64,000 bases of DNA from an uncultured bacterium (lineage in GTDB: Bacteria > Bacillota > Clostridia > Lachnospirales > Lachnospiraceae). Shown here piece after piece: positions 42,823 to 51,093 of the stretch. Position numbers and translations under genes: made by a program. The DNA lies in the NCBI GenBank assembly GCA_947647735.1, contig CANSLJ010000018.1, positions 24,976 to 88,975 of the forward strand, read 5' to 3'. The notes under the pieces are model-generated. The model was not told the DNA's origin, ran no database searches, and was given only the letters and a program-made list of their open reading frames with translations. Position 1 is the first letter of the stretch. Every line of letters starts with the position of its first letter.

Positions 42823-44305
42823 AATATTTCTTAATCCCCAAAATCGCCGCAACCAAAATCAACGCACTGAGCACCAACGTGATCAACCAATTCTTACAGA
42901 TTCCAGCAATCACATAACCTATCACACAGACAACCGCAACCACCATCGCATACTGCATCTGCGTCTGCACATGGTTAATATGGTTGCTCTGGGCACCTGC
43001 GGAAGACATGATCGTCGTGTCGGAAATCGGAGAAACATGGTCACCACAAACTGCCCCTGCCAACACTGCAGAAACCGCAATGATCATCATCTTCTCATCC
43101 GCCATCTTAAACATCTCCACTACGATCGGTACAAGGATCGCAAAAGTTCCCCATGATGTACCTGTCGAGAATGCAAGGAACATCGCTATACCAAACATGA
43201 TCGCCGGAATAAAGATACTTGCCGTTGCATTGGCGCCTACTGCTCCATTTACAAACTCACCGATACCGAGGTTATCGCCCATGCCCTTCAATGTCCATGC
43301 AAATGTCAGAATCAAAATTGCTGGCACCATCAACTTACACCCCTCCGCCAAGGAATTCATGAACTCCTTGAAAGAGATAACCTTTCTGGGCAGATACAAA
43401 ATCGCCATGAAAATTACTGTTATTGTTGTTGCAAAAATAAGACTCATTTCAGCATCACAATTCGCAAAAGCATCGATAAAATTTTCCGCGCCGCCTAATA
43501 TACCTGTATAGATCATACCAAAGACTGCCGATGCAATCAGCACCGCAACAGGAAGCACCAGATCCATCACCTTACCATTCTTATTTCCCTCTTCTTCTGC
43601 CGCTTCCATTCCCTTGAATTCCTCTGCACCAGAAGTAAACAAATCACCCTTTTCCGCATTTTTCTCATGCTTTTTCATCAGGCCAAAGTCCAGATTCAAC
43701 CCGATCACTAGGCATACCATTAAAAGCGTCAGCAGTGCATACAAATTAAAAGGAATCGTGCTGAGGAAAAGCTGAAACCCCGTCAGAGAACTGTTCTCCG
43801 GCACATATGAATTTACTGCCGCTGCCCAGCTTGAGATCGGTGCGATAATACAGATCGGTGCAGCCGTTGCGTCAATGATATAAGCCAGTTTTGCTCTGGA
43901 AACTTTATACTTATCTGTTACCGGACGCATAACAGAACCTACTGTCAGGCAGTTAAAATAGTCATCCACAAAAATCAGCACGCCCAGGCCAGTTGTTGCA
44001 AAAAGTGCACTTTTTTTCGATTTAATTTTCCCGATCGCCCAGTTCCCGTAGGCTCCAGAGCCCCCGGATTTCTGCATCAGCACAATGATCATGCCGAGCA
44101 GCACATCAAAAATGATAATGTTCAGATTCATACTTCCCGTCATCGTCGTAAACAATGTCTCAAACGTTCCCCAGGGCTGAAATCCCGCCGTAAACAGCGC
44201 CCCCAGAAGAACCCCCACAAACAGGGAAGAATACACCTCTTTTGTAATAAACGCCAGTAAGATCGCCACAACGGGCGGAACTAACGACCACCATGTACCA
44301 TACAT
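42800..44305 (-). CDS. Na+/H+ antiporter, NhaC family
   Basis: 501-residue membrane protein with 11-12 helices. NhaC-type motifs are IFVDDYFNCLTVGSVMRPVT (near 110), DATAAPICIIAPISSWAA (near 145), the second-half FSTGTSWGTFAILVPI and GDHVSPISDTTIMSSAGA (near 430). Exchanges sodium, or a substrate such as malate in some members, for protons at the inner membrane. A charged cytoplasmic loop (about 210-245) sits mid-protein. GGAG site before ATG. First gene of a likely three-gene transcript with the C39-like and DUF975 proteins. Confidence 0.92.
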   Translation of the reverse strand: MYGTWWSLVPPVVAILLAFITKEVYSSLFVGVLLGALFTAGFQPWGTFETLFTTMTGSMNLNIIIFDVLLGMIIVLMQKSGGSGAYGNWAIGKIKSKKSALFATTGLGVLIFVDDYFNCLTVGSVMRPVTDKYKVSRAKLAYIIDATAAPICIIAPISSWAAAVNSYVPENSSLTGFQLFLSTIPFNLYALLTLLMVCLVIGLNLDFGLMKKHEKNAEKGDLFTSGAEEFKGMEAAEEEGNKNGKVMDLVLPVAVLIASAVFGMIYTGILGGAENFIDAFANCDAEMSLIFATTITVIFMAILYLPRKVISFKEFMNSLAEGCKLMVPAILILTFAWTLKGMGDNLGIGEFVNGAVGANATASIFIPAIMFGIAMFLAFSTGTSWGTFAILVPIVVEMFKMADEKMMIIAVSAVLAGAVCGDHVSPISDTTIMSSAGAQSNHINHVQTQMQYAMVVAVVCVIGYVIAGICKNWLITLVLSALILVAAILGIKKYYDRKETA

Positions 44306-44324
44306 TTTTTCATCTCCTCTTATT

Positions 44325-44438
44325 TCAGTTCCGCATCTTTCCTTCCGATGCCATTACCCCGCAGAGAATTTCCAGCCGTTCCACGTCTGTAAATCCTCTG
44401 GGCACCATCCGGTCAGATGCTGTTTTCCAGTTCCGCAT
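44325..44438 (-). CDS. possible 37-residue leader ORF before NhaC
   Basis: An ATG at 44438 directly after a GAGGGGAG site opens 37 codons (MRNWKTASDRMVPRGFTDVE...) ending 20 bases before the NhaC start. The 12-base sequence GATGCGGAACTG occurs at both its beginning and its end (44428-44439 and 44326-44337 as the complement). It could be a small protein, a translational leader or chance. No homologue recognised. Confidence 0.25.
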   Translation of the reverse strand: MRNWKTASDRMVPRGFTDVERLEILCGVMASEGKMRN

Positions 44439-44468
44439 CTCCCCTCTCGGAAAAACGCTGTACTTCAG

Positions 44469-46151
44469 TTACATATTTTCTTCCGTGAATGCAAGTTTTT
44501 CATATTCCGCCACCGGCATCGGTTTGGCAAAATAATAGCCCTGCACATACTCACAGCCCACACTCTTCAAAAATTCCACCTGTTCCTTCTCCTCCACTCC
44601 TTCCGCTATAACAGGCAGGCTCAGATCCTTTGCGAGCCGGATCACATTTGCCACAATGCTCTCACTCCTCTTCTGGTTTTCACTTCCCGTATTCGCCATA
44701 AACTTCATATCCAGCTTCAGGACATCCACCGAAATATCTTTCAATACATTTAAAGAAGAATAGCCGCTGCCAAAGTCATCCATCAGTATCGTAAAACCGT
44801 ACTCCTGCAGCTGCTGCATTGCCTTTTTGATAGTTCCCGGATTATCCGTATAAGCGCTTTCTGTCAGCTCTAACTGGAATAACCTGGGCGGAACATTGTA
44901 TTTTACCGTCAGTTCATAGATCTCCTCCACGATCCGCGGATTATACATGCTGACTCTGGAAATATTGACGGATACCGGAAACGGCTCTATCCCCCTGTCA
45001 AGCCAGCTTCTGATCAGTTTGCAGGACTGCTCCCAGACATAATAGTCCAGCTTCATGATCAGGCCGTTTTTTTCAAAAACAGGGATAAATTTCCCCGGTG
45101 AAACCATGCCCTCCGGTGTCAGCCACCGTATCAGCACTTCCGCCCCCCGCAGCTTATACTCCGCAAGCCCGTATTTCGGCTGAAGATAAAGAACAAACTG
45201 TTCCTCCTTCATTGCCCGCTCCATATCGCTGACGATGCTCTGTGCCTCCTGTATGCTTTTCCCCATTTTTTCAGTATATATATAATAGTTTTGAATATAA
45301 TTTCCCTTGCACTCCTTGGACGCCAGCTTCGCGTGGTCTATCATCCCGGGAATAGAAGCCGACTTATCTTCCACATAATATACGCCCAGATTCGGCAGGA
45401 TGTTATAATCTCTCTGATACGCCTGAAGGTCTTTCTGAAACCAGTCCATCAGCTTCTGGATCAGTTCCTTATCCACCGCCGGCATACAGATACAGAAGGC
45501 ATCTGCCTCCACACGGCAATACGTCATATACTCCTGTTTGCTCCCCACCTTCCGCAGCAGATCCGCAATATGACAGAGCAGCTTATCGCCCTCCCGCCTG
45601 CCGAATACACTGTTATACACCTGAAACTGGGAAATATCAAAATGAAGGATCATAAAATCCTTATCCGGATTTTCCTTCAGCATCTTCTTTGTCTGGCGGA
45701 CAAACATATTCTGTATGTAAATACCGGTAAGGGTATCAAACTGCTCCTGATAGCGAAGCTGTCTGAGGGCGTACAACTCGCTTCTCTCAATAACATTTTT
45801 CACCCTGAACTGAATGATCTGGGCGTTATAAGGCTTTTTGATAAAATCCCACGCACCGTATTCCAGACATTTCACTTCACTCTCCGAGTCTGACTGGCTG
45901 GTAGACACGATAATCGGAATGTTGGAAAACTGCGGGGTGGATGAATACACCTCCAGGAACTGATAACCGTCCATCTCCGGCATGATCAGATCCGTGATCA
46001 CCGCAGATACCGAATTTTTCGGGTCCCGCAGTATATCCAGCGCCTCCCGCCCGTTACATGCCTCCAGCACATGATAGGTATCTTCCAGAATGGTCATTAA
46101 CAGCATCCGGTTTATTTCATTGTCTTCCACTATCAAAACTGTATTTTCCAT
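44469..46151 (-). CDS. response regulator - degenerate GGDEF - EAL protein
   Basis: 560 residues in three domains. Receiver (1-120) with phospho-Asp in AVITDLIMPEMDG and Lys in FIKKPYNAQ. A GGDEF-like domain (about 135-300) in which the active-site motif is VEADA, so cyclase activity is very unlikely. An EAL domain (about 305-550) with GAEVLIRW (E-x-L-x-R), VNISRVSM, ELTES, DDFGSGYSS, LKLDMKF and IAEGVEEKEQ, so all metal and catalytic residues for c-di-GMP hydrolysis seem present. It is therefore a phosphorylation-controlled c-di-GMP phosphodiesterase. Own promoter at 46207-46235; GGAG site before the ATG. No kinase is adjacent. Confidence 0.92.
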   Translation of the reverse strand: MENTVLIVEDNEINRMLLMTILEDTYHVLEACNGREALDILRDPKNSVSAVITDLIMPEMDGYQFLEVYSSTPQFSNIPIIVSTSQSDSESEVKCLEYGAWDFIKKPYNAQIIQFRVKNVIERSELYALRQLRYQEQFDTLTGIYIQNMFVRQTKKMLKENPDKDFMILHFDISQFQVYNSVFGRREGDKLLCHIADLLRKVGSKQEYMTYCRVEADAFCICMPAVDKELIQKLMDWFQKDLQAYQRDYNILPNLGVYYVEDKSASIPGMIDHAKLASKECKGNYIQNYYIYTEKMGKSIQEAQSIVSDMERAMKEEQFVLYLQPKYGLAEYKLRGAEVLIRWLTPEGMVSPGKFIPVFEKNGLIMKLDYYVWEQSCKLIRSWLDRGIEPFPVSVNISRVSMYNPRIVEEIYELTVKYNVPPRLFQLELTESAYTDNPGTIKKAMQQLQEYGFTILMDDFGSGYSSLNVLKDISVDVLKLDMKFMANTGSENQKRSESIVANVIRLAKDLSLPVIAEGVEEKEQVEFLKSVGCEYVQGYYFAKPMPVAEYEKLAFTEENM

Positions 46152-46206
46152 ATATTGCTCCTTTGCTATACAAGAGGGATCCTGCTAAAAATCCTCATAC
46201 ATGTTC

Positions 46207-46235
46207 ATGATAGCAAATAAGGAAAACAAAAGCAA
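46207..46235 (-). promoter_or_regulatory. promoter of the EAL response regulator
   Basis: Minus strand TTGCTT (46230-46235), 17-base spacer, TATCAT (46207-46212), 56 bases above the start codon. Confidence 0.6.
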
Positions 46236-46288
46236 CCTTGAGTGTTTAAAAATTCAGGTAAAGCGGATATTTATTTTTATATGACAAA

Positions 46289-46387
46289 CTCTCCGGCATT
46301 TCGCCGAAGAGCCTGCCGCATGTCCGGGACATGCCACTATACGGGTCTGCAGAGCAGATCCCGCATCTGAGCGGTTTTTCCGCCCAG
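46289..46387. other. four consecutive hairpins downstream of the Amt-PII gene
   Basis: Four back-to-back inverted repeats fill 99 bases: 46289-46311 (CTCT.CGGC...GCCG.AGAG), 46318-46334 (GCATGTCC.GGACATGC), 46342-46363 (CGGG.CTGC...GCAG..CCCG) and 46367-46387 (CTGAGCGG/CCGCCCAG around TTTTT). They lie in the 265-base gap between the ammonium transporter and the EAL gene, upstream of the EAL promoter, so they belong to the 3' end of the amt transcript or to an independent RNA. The first encountered on the minus strand lacks a clear U tract. Confidence 0.6.
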
Positions 46388-46416
46388 ATTTAACTAAGGG
46401 ATATTAGGAATCAGCT

Positions 46417-48207
46417 TTATTCAACATCCTGAAGGGCTTCATAATCCTCCTCACCCGTGCGGACTTTCACTACTTTCAGCACATTATATACAAAGATCTT
46501 GCCATCCCCGATATGGCCTGTGTAAAGCGCCTTCTTCACAGCCTCGATCACATGCTCCACCGGTATCTTGCTCACGATGACCTCCACCTTGATCTTCGGC
46601 ATCAGCGTCGCATCCATCTCAACACCGCGATAGTATTCTCCCGCTCCCTTCTGGATACCACACCCCATCACCTGCGTCACCGTCATACCTGTCACACCCA
46701 GTTCATTCAGCGCTTTTTTCAAAGCGTCAAATCGTGCCAGCTTTGCAATGACAGAAACCTTGTGCATACCCGTATTGAAGATCGGCACGCCGTTGGCGTC
46801 CGTCTCACTGCTTGTCGCCACCACCGGAATCGCTCTGTCCACTTTAAAGCTGCCCGCTTTCTCATAATCGCTCTCACCAAGATCCGTATTTTCGTTGATA
46901 TCCATTGTTGTGGAGGACATATCCGTGATAGCAAATCCGGAATATGCGCTTGGAAGGCCATGTTCCGTTGCATCCAGACCGACGATCTCCTCTTCCTCCG
47001 ATACACGGAGCCCCAACGTTGCCCTGATCAGCAGGAAGGCAAGGGTGATCGTAACCAGCGTCCAGCCTGCCACCGCCGCAAAACCGATCAGCTGCAGTCC
47101 TATCAGTTCAAATCCGCCGCCGTAGAACAAACCTGTGATCTCTTCGCCCGCTTTGTTCACGATAGAATAGCCGGGGGCCGTGTCGGTGGCAAAAAGCCCC
47201 ACAGCAAGAGTGCCCCAGATACCGTTTAAACAATGTACCGCAACCGCCCCCACCGGATCGTCTATGCGCAGTTTATGATCCAGAAGCCATACGCCGAATA
47301 CCACCAGAACGCCTGACACTGCACCGATCACAATGGAACCGAAGGCATCTGCCACATCACAGGAAGCCGTGATCGCCACAAGCCCCGCCAGAGAAGCGTT
47401 CAGACACATGGAGACATCAGGTTTTCCATATTTGATCCAGGTAAAGATCATACATACCACTGTTGCGATCGCCGGGGAGATCGTTGTTGTCACAAAGATC
47501 GAACCGAGCTGCTCCACGGAAGCAGCAGCCGCCCCGTTGAAACCGTACCAGCCCAGCCACAGAATAAACACGCCGAGCGCGCCGATGGGCAGGTTATGTC
47601 CGGGAAATGCATTTACTTTTACAATTTTTCCGTCTTTGTCTTTTCCAAATTTTCCGATCCGGGGACCGAGCATCTTCGCACCCACCAGAGCGGAAATACC
47701 GCCTACCATATGGATCGCACAGGAACCCGCAAAATCATGAAATCCCATCTGGGCGAGAAAACCACCTCCCCAGATCCAGTGCGCCTCGATCGGATAGATT
47801 ACCGCCGAAATGATCGCCGAGTAGACACAATAAGATATAAACTTTGTTCTCTCCGCCATGGCTCCCGAAACGATCGTTGCCGTTGTCGCGCAGAATACCA
47901 GATTGAATACGAAGTTCGACCAGTCGAAACTCTCATACGCCGTGAAAATATCAAATCCCGGCCTGCCGATCAGCCCGAGCATATCTTCGCCCAGAAAAAG
48001 CCCGAAACCTATCAGGATAAACACCACCGTGCCGATGCAAAAGTCCATCAGGTTCTTCATCAGGATGTTTCCTGCATTCTTGGCTCTTGTAAACCCGGTC
48101 TCCACCATCGCAAAGCCGGCCTGCATCCAGAATACCAGTGCGGCGCCGATCAGAAACCAGACGCCGAATATCTGACTGTTCATTACACTCATCAATTCTT
48201 CTGTCAT
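46417..48207 (-). CDS. amt: ammonium transporter fused to a PII signalling domain
   Basis: 596 residues. Residues 1 to about 400 are an AmtB-type channel with 11 helices, including the pore twin His in GSCAIHMVGGISALVGA and VAVHCLNGIWGTLAVGLFA. A 70-residue linker (about 410-480, with the acidic NENTDLGESDYEKAG) leads to a complete PII domain (about 485-596): VTQVMGCGIQKGAGEYYRG T-loop start, MPKIKVEVIV, and the B-loop YTGHIGDGKIF. The T-loop Arg that plugs the pore in GlnK (YRG) is kept, but the tyrosine that GlnD uridylylates (Tyr51 of E. coli GlnK) is Met here. The usual separate glnK is thus built in. A strong promoter and a promoter-proximal terminator precede it. Confidence 0.95.
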   Translation of the reverse strand: MTEELMSVMNSQIFGVWFLIGAALVFWMQAGFAMVETGFTRAKNAGNILMKNLMDFCIGTVVFILIGFGLFLGEDMLGLIGRPGFDIFTAYESFDWSNFVFNLVFCATTATIVSGAMAERTKFISYCVYSAIISAVIYPIEAHWIWGGGFLAQMGFHDFAGSCAIHMVGGISALVGAKMLGPRIGKFGKDKDGKIVKVNAFPGHNLPIGALGVFILWLGWYGFNGAAAASVEQLGSIFVTTTISPAIATVVCMIFTWIKYGKPDVSMCLNASLAGLVAITASCDVADAFGSIVIGAVSGVLVVFGVWLLDHKLRIDDPVGAVAVHCLNGIWGTLAVGLFATDTAPGYSIVNKAGEEITGLFYGGGFELIGLQLIGFAAVAGWTLVTITLAFLLIRATLGLRVSEEEEIVGLDATEHGLPSAYSGFAITDMSSTTMDINENTDLGESDYEKAGSFKVDRAIPVVATSSETDANGVPIFNTGMHKVSVIAKLARFDALKKALNELGVTGMTVTQVMGCGIQKGAGEYYRGVEMDATLMPKIKVEVIVSKIPVEHVIEAVKKALYTGHIGDGKIFVYNVLKVVKVRTGEEDYEALQDVE

Positions 48208-48235
48208 AATACTCCCTCTTTTCTAAATTTTTTCC

Positions 48236-48280
48236 GCGTGAAGCCCTTTTTTGCAGGTTTTCCTGCACGAAATTTCACGC
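48236..48280 (-). other. leader hairpin just upstream of the amt ribosome site
   Basis: GCGTGAA (48236-48242) pairs with TTCACGC (48274-48280), enclosing a second stem GCAGG/CCTGC (48253-48257 with 48262-48266). It ends 29 bases before the start codon, in the amt 5' untranslated region, so it may affect translation or be part of a larger regulatory fold with the terminator at 48350-48382. Confidence 0.55.
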
Positions 48281-48349
48281 ATCTCCTCGTAATTTTGCAC
48301 TTTAGGGAAGCCGGCTTTTACCCTCATGCAATTTTTATATCATACAACG

Positions 48350-48382
48350 AAAAAAGCGCCTTGAGATTTTCTCTCAAAGCGC
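48350..48382 (-). terminator. promoter-proximal terminator in the amt leader
   Basis: On the minus strand GCGCTTTGAGA pairs with TCTCAAGGCGC over 11 bp (one G-T) around a five-base loop, followed by six Ts (48350-48355). It begins only about 14 bases after the predicted transcription start and 143 bases before the amt start codon. A terminator in this position implies attenuation with some antitermination signal. Confidence 0.75.
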
Positions 48383-48402
48383 CTTTGCCTTTGTTAACCG
48401 CA

Positions 48403-48431
48403 AGTCTAGCACCATATTTTTTTCCTGTCAA
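48403..48431 (-). promoter_or_regulatory. promoter of the amt-PII gene
   Basis: Minus strand perfect TTGACA (48426-48431), 17-base spacer, TAGACT (48403-48408), upstream of the leader terminator. The remainder of the 384-base gap 48208-48591 holds the leader elements listed here and an AT-rich stretch after the GNAT gene with no clear terminator. Confidence 0.75.
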
Positions 48432-48591
48432 CACTCTTTTTACAATTTTGTTAGATGTTCCAAACTTTTTGACATTATTTTTTTATCTTTGTCACATTCT
48501 ACAAGGGACATAAAATTCGTTTTTCTTATTTTTATGCAATTATCTCTTTCCTTCATCATCGCTTTATCATGCATCTGCATCCGGTTCATCC

Positions 48592-49380
48592 TCACAGCTG
48601 CAGCCGAATGCCGTAGCTGTGATATATCGTTTTGCCCAACATCTCTTCTCCCTCGTACTGAAACCCCAGCTTACAGCACAAGCGCTCCGATACAGCATTC
48701 TCAGGGTGCATCAGCACCCTTACCCGCTCAAAACCAAGTTCATCCCTGCCATACGCCAGTATCTCTCTGCAGACTTCCGTTGCGATTCCCTGCCTCTGCC
48801 ACTTTTTTCCTATTACATAGCCCAGTTCCGGTTCCTCAAAACCCTCCCGCATGGAAAGCCCCGCTCTGCCGATCACCTCCCCAGTCTCCTTCAGGCAGAC
48901 CGTCCACATACCGAAGCCGTAAAAGCCGTAAACCTTTTCTATATAATCCCTGATATACTGTCTCTCTTCTTCCCTGTCCTCAAAAAGTCCTTCCATATAA
49001 GCGGTAATGCTGTCGTCACGGTAGATCCTGTAAAAGCTGTCCACATCCTCCGGTGTTGTCTCCCTTACAAGACACCTCTTTGTCTCGCAGATCTCCCATG
49101 GAATCCCCCGATACCTCTGCCATATTTTCTCGAGATACTTTTCATCCGGATCATCAATATCTGTCACAGCATAGGAAATGCCCCCAAAGTCTTTCCCCTC
49201 ACCCGATAAAACCGCCGCCACCGCCATATCCATCTTCCTGCAGATGCGTGCAAGCTCCGGGCTGTCAGTTATAATGAGAAAGGTGTCCAGGATCTCCTTC
49301 CCCGTCTCCCGGAAAAGGGCTTCCAGCTTTTGCAGTTCCCCGGTATTCAGTTCTTCCTCTAAAATAATTTTGGTGATCAT
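48592..49380 (-). CDS. GNAT N-acetyltransferase with N-terminal HAD-like segment
   Basis: 262 residues. Residues about 100-262 are a GNAT (RimJ/RimL-type) acetyltransferase: ETKRCLVRETTPEDVDSFY, then GEVIGRAGLSM, ELGYVIGKKWQRQGIATEV (acetyl-CoA loop with Q-R-Q-G-I-A) and HPENAVSERLCCKLGFQYEG. Residues 1-95 contain FLIITDSPELARICRKMDMA and a GGISYAVTDIDDPDEKYLE stretch that look like part of a HAD-type fold, a combination seen in other Lachnospiraceae proteins. Substrate unknown. Divergent from the cyclophilin gene with 75 bases between. Confidence 0.88.
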   Translation of the reverse strand: MITKIILEEELNTGELQKLEALFRETGKEILDTFLIITDSPELARICRKMDMAVAAVLSGEGKDFGGISYAVTDIDDPDEKYLEKIWQRYRGIPWEICETKRCLVRETTPEDVDSFYRIYRDDSITAYMEGLFEDREEERQYIRDYIEKVYGFYGFGMWTVCLKETGEVIGRAGLSMREGFEEPELGYVIGKKWQRQGIATEVCREILAYGRDELGFERVRVLMHPENAVSERLCCKLGFQYEGEEMLGKTIYHSYGIRLQL

Positions 49381-49455
49381 TTGATTATCTCTTTACGAAA
49401 GGAATTTTTTATCATAATATTATATCACATACTTAACAGAAAGGAACTAACACAA

Positions 49456-49977
49456 ATGGCTCAAAATCCAATTGTAACTTTTACTATGGCAGACGGCGGT
49501 GTGATCAAGGCAGAACTCTATCCCGATATCGCGCCTGTTTCCGTGAACAATTTTATCTCCCTGATCCAGAAAAACTTTTATGACGGCCTGATCTTCCATC
49601 GCGTCATCAAAGGCTTTATGGTCCAGGGCGGCGATCCCAACGGCGTGGGAACCGGCGGCCCCGGCTACTCCATTCCTGGCGAGTTTGCGATCAACGGTTT
49701 TGAAAACAACTTAAAACATACCGAGGGCGTCCTTTCCATGGCGCGTTCCATGCATCCCGACTCAGCGGGCAGCCAGTTCTTCATCATGCACAAGACAAGC
49801 CCCCATTTAGACGGGCAGTATGCCGCATTCGGAAAAGTGATAGAAGGTATGGATGTGGTGAACCGCATTGCTGAGACTGCTACCGATTATTCCGATAAAC
49901 CGCTGGAGGATCAGGTGATGCAGAGTGTTACTGTCGATACCTTTGGGGTGGAATATCCGGAACCGGAGAAGATTTAA
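49456..49977 (+). CDS. cyclophilin-type peptidyl-prolyl isomerase
   Basis: 173 residues, a single cyclophilin domain catalysing proline cis-trans isomerisation. Catalytic signature FHRVIKGFMVQGGDPNG (Arg near 47), then GSQFFIMHK and LDGQYAAFGKVIEGMDVV. No signal peptide, so cytoplasmic. Start 49456 behind AAAGGA; the open frame reaches further up to 49381 without a ribosome site. Followed by a hairpin terminator shared with the convergent importer operon. Confidence 0.96.
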   Translation: MAQNPIVTFTMADGGVIKAELYPDIAPVSVNNFISLIQKNFYDGLIFHRVIKGFMVQGGDPNGVGTGGPGYSIPGEFAINGFENNLKHTEGVLSMARSMHPDSAGSQFFIMHKTSPHLDGQYAAFGKVIEGMDVVNRIAETATDYSDKPLEDQVMQSVTVDTFGVEYPEPEKI

Positions 49978-50045
49978 ATCCTCTCTTCTTTATGTCATAT
50001 CAGGATACTCCCATCGCGAAAAGCATGCGCCTCAGCGCACACATA

Positions 50046-50083
50046 AAAGACAGGATCAGAGTTTTTATCCCGATCCTGTCTTT
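50046..50083. terminator. hairpin terminator between convergent transcripts
   Basis: AAAGACAGGATC (50046-50057) pairs perfectly with GATCCTGTCTTT (50072-50083) around a 14-base loop. It lies between the cyclophilin stop and the end of the sugar importer operon, with A/T-rich stem ends on both sides, so it can serve both strands. Confidence 0.7.
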
Positions 50084-50151
50084 CAGCCTTATCGCAGCTT
50101 TCCATTAATTAAAACTATAGAAAACAGCCTGTTCTTCTTTTTCCGATAATC

Positions 50152-51093
50152 TTACTTCTTACTCTTCGTATCCGCCAGAACAGAAACAACAATGATCACA
50201 CCTTTTAATACCTGCTGCCAGTATGTATTCATTCCGACTAATGTCATTCCATTTGTCAAAACAGTAAGGAGCAACACTCCGACAATCGTCCCTATTATCT
50301 TACCACGTCCGCCTGACATACTTGTTCCGCCTACAACTGCCGCCGTGATACAGTCCATTTCAAAGTTCAAGCCGGCAGAAGGCTGTCCGGAGCCAAGCCT
50401 TGTTGTGATGATCAATCCCGCAATAGATGTTAGAACGCCCATGATCATATAAACGATGATCTTTACCTTTTCTACCGCAATACCGGACCAGCGGCTGGAT
50501 TCCATGTTTCCGCCGACCGCATAAATATACCGCCCGAACCTGGTTTTTGTTGTTAAGATCACACCAAAAGCAATAACAAATACCATGATAATGACCGGAA
50601 TAGGGATCATACCAAGATAACCTGTTCCAATCTTTGTAAAGTTCTCATTTCCCCATACAACGGAATTACCTTCTGTCACTATATATGCCAAACCCCTTAA
50701 TACAGTCATACTTGCCAGAGAAGCTATAAATCCGGGCAATTTCCCGATTGCACAGAGCACCCCATTTATGGCTCCCACCACAACTCCAACCGCAAGTGCT
50801 GCCACTACCGCCAAAAGCACATTATCCGTATTTTTACAAACATATGCACCTATAAGGCCGGAGGCACACACCAAAGATCCCGCCGAAAGATCGATCTCAC
50901 CAATGATGATAACCAGTGTCATGCCAACTGCCGCAATCGCTATATACGACCCCTGACGCAGTATATTTGAGATATTATTGAAAGAGATAAACTGGGGATT
51001 CAGAATCGTCCACACAACACACAAAACTATCACAACTCCGACCAACAGTAATTCTCTAAGTGAAGTAAAATTTATTTTTTTCTGTTTATTCAT
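50152..51093 (-). CDS. sugar ABC importer permease, RbsC type
   Basis: 313 residues of BPD_transp_2 type with about 8-10 helices. Landmarks: GMTLVIIIGEIDLSAGSLVC (near 65), YAVGGNMESSRWSGI (near 200), and MDCITAAVVGGTSMSGGRGK (near 255). The start at 51093 overlaps the ATPase stop by 8 bases and follows GGAGG by 8; an in-frame TTG lies five codons upstream. Last gene of the LacI-AnmK-importer operon. Substrate probably a monosaccharide or anhydro-sugar. Confidence 0.93.
   Translation of the reverse strand: MNKQKKINFTSLRELLLVGVVIVLCVVWTILNPQFISFNNISNILRQGSYIAIAAVGMTLVIIIGEIDLSAGSLVCASGLIGAYVCKNTDNVLLAVVAALAVGVVVGAINGVLCAIGKLPGFIASLASMTVLRGLAYIVTEGNSVVWGNENFTKIGTGYLGMIPIPVIIMVFVIAFGVILTTKTRFGRYIYAVGGNMESSRWSGIAVEKVKIIVYMIMGVLTSIAGLIITTRLGSGQPSAGLNFEMDCITAAVVGGTSMSGGRGKIIGTIVGVLLLTVLTNGMTLVGMNTYWQQVLKGVIIVVSVLADTKSKK

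Noticed and set aside
46289-46387. c-di-GMP riboswitch for the EAL gene downstream
   Set aside because: The four stems lie upstream of the EAL promoter and do not show the joined three-way junction or conserved loop bases of GEMM-type riboswitches.
48301-48360. Sigma-54 promoter for the ammonium transporter
   Set aside because: A TTGCA-like -12 occurs in the leader, but no GG is found at -24, and a good sigma-A promoter lies at 48403-48431.
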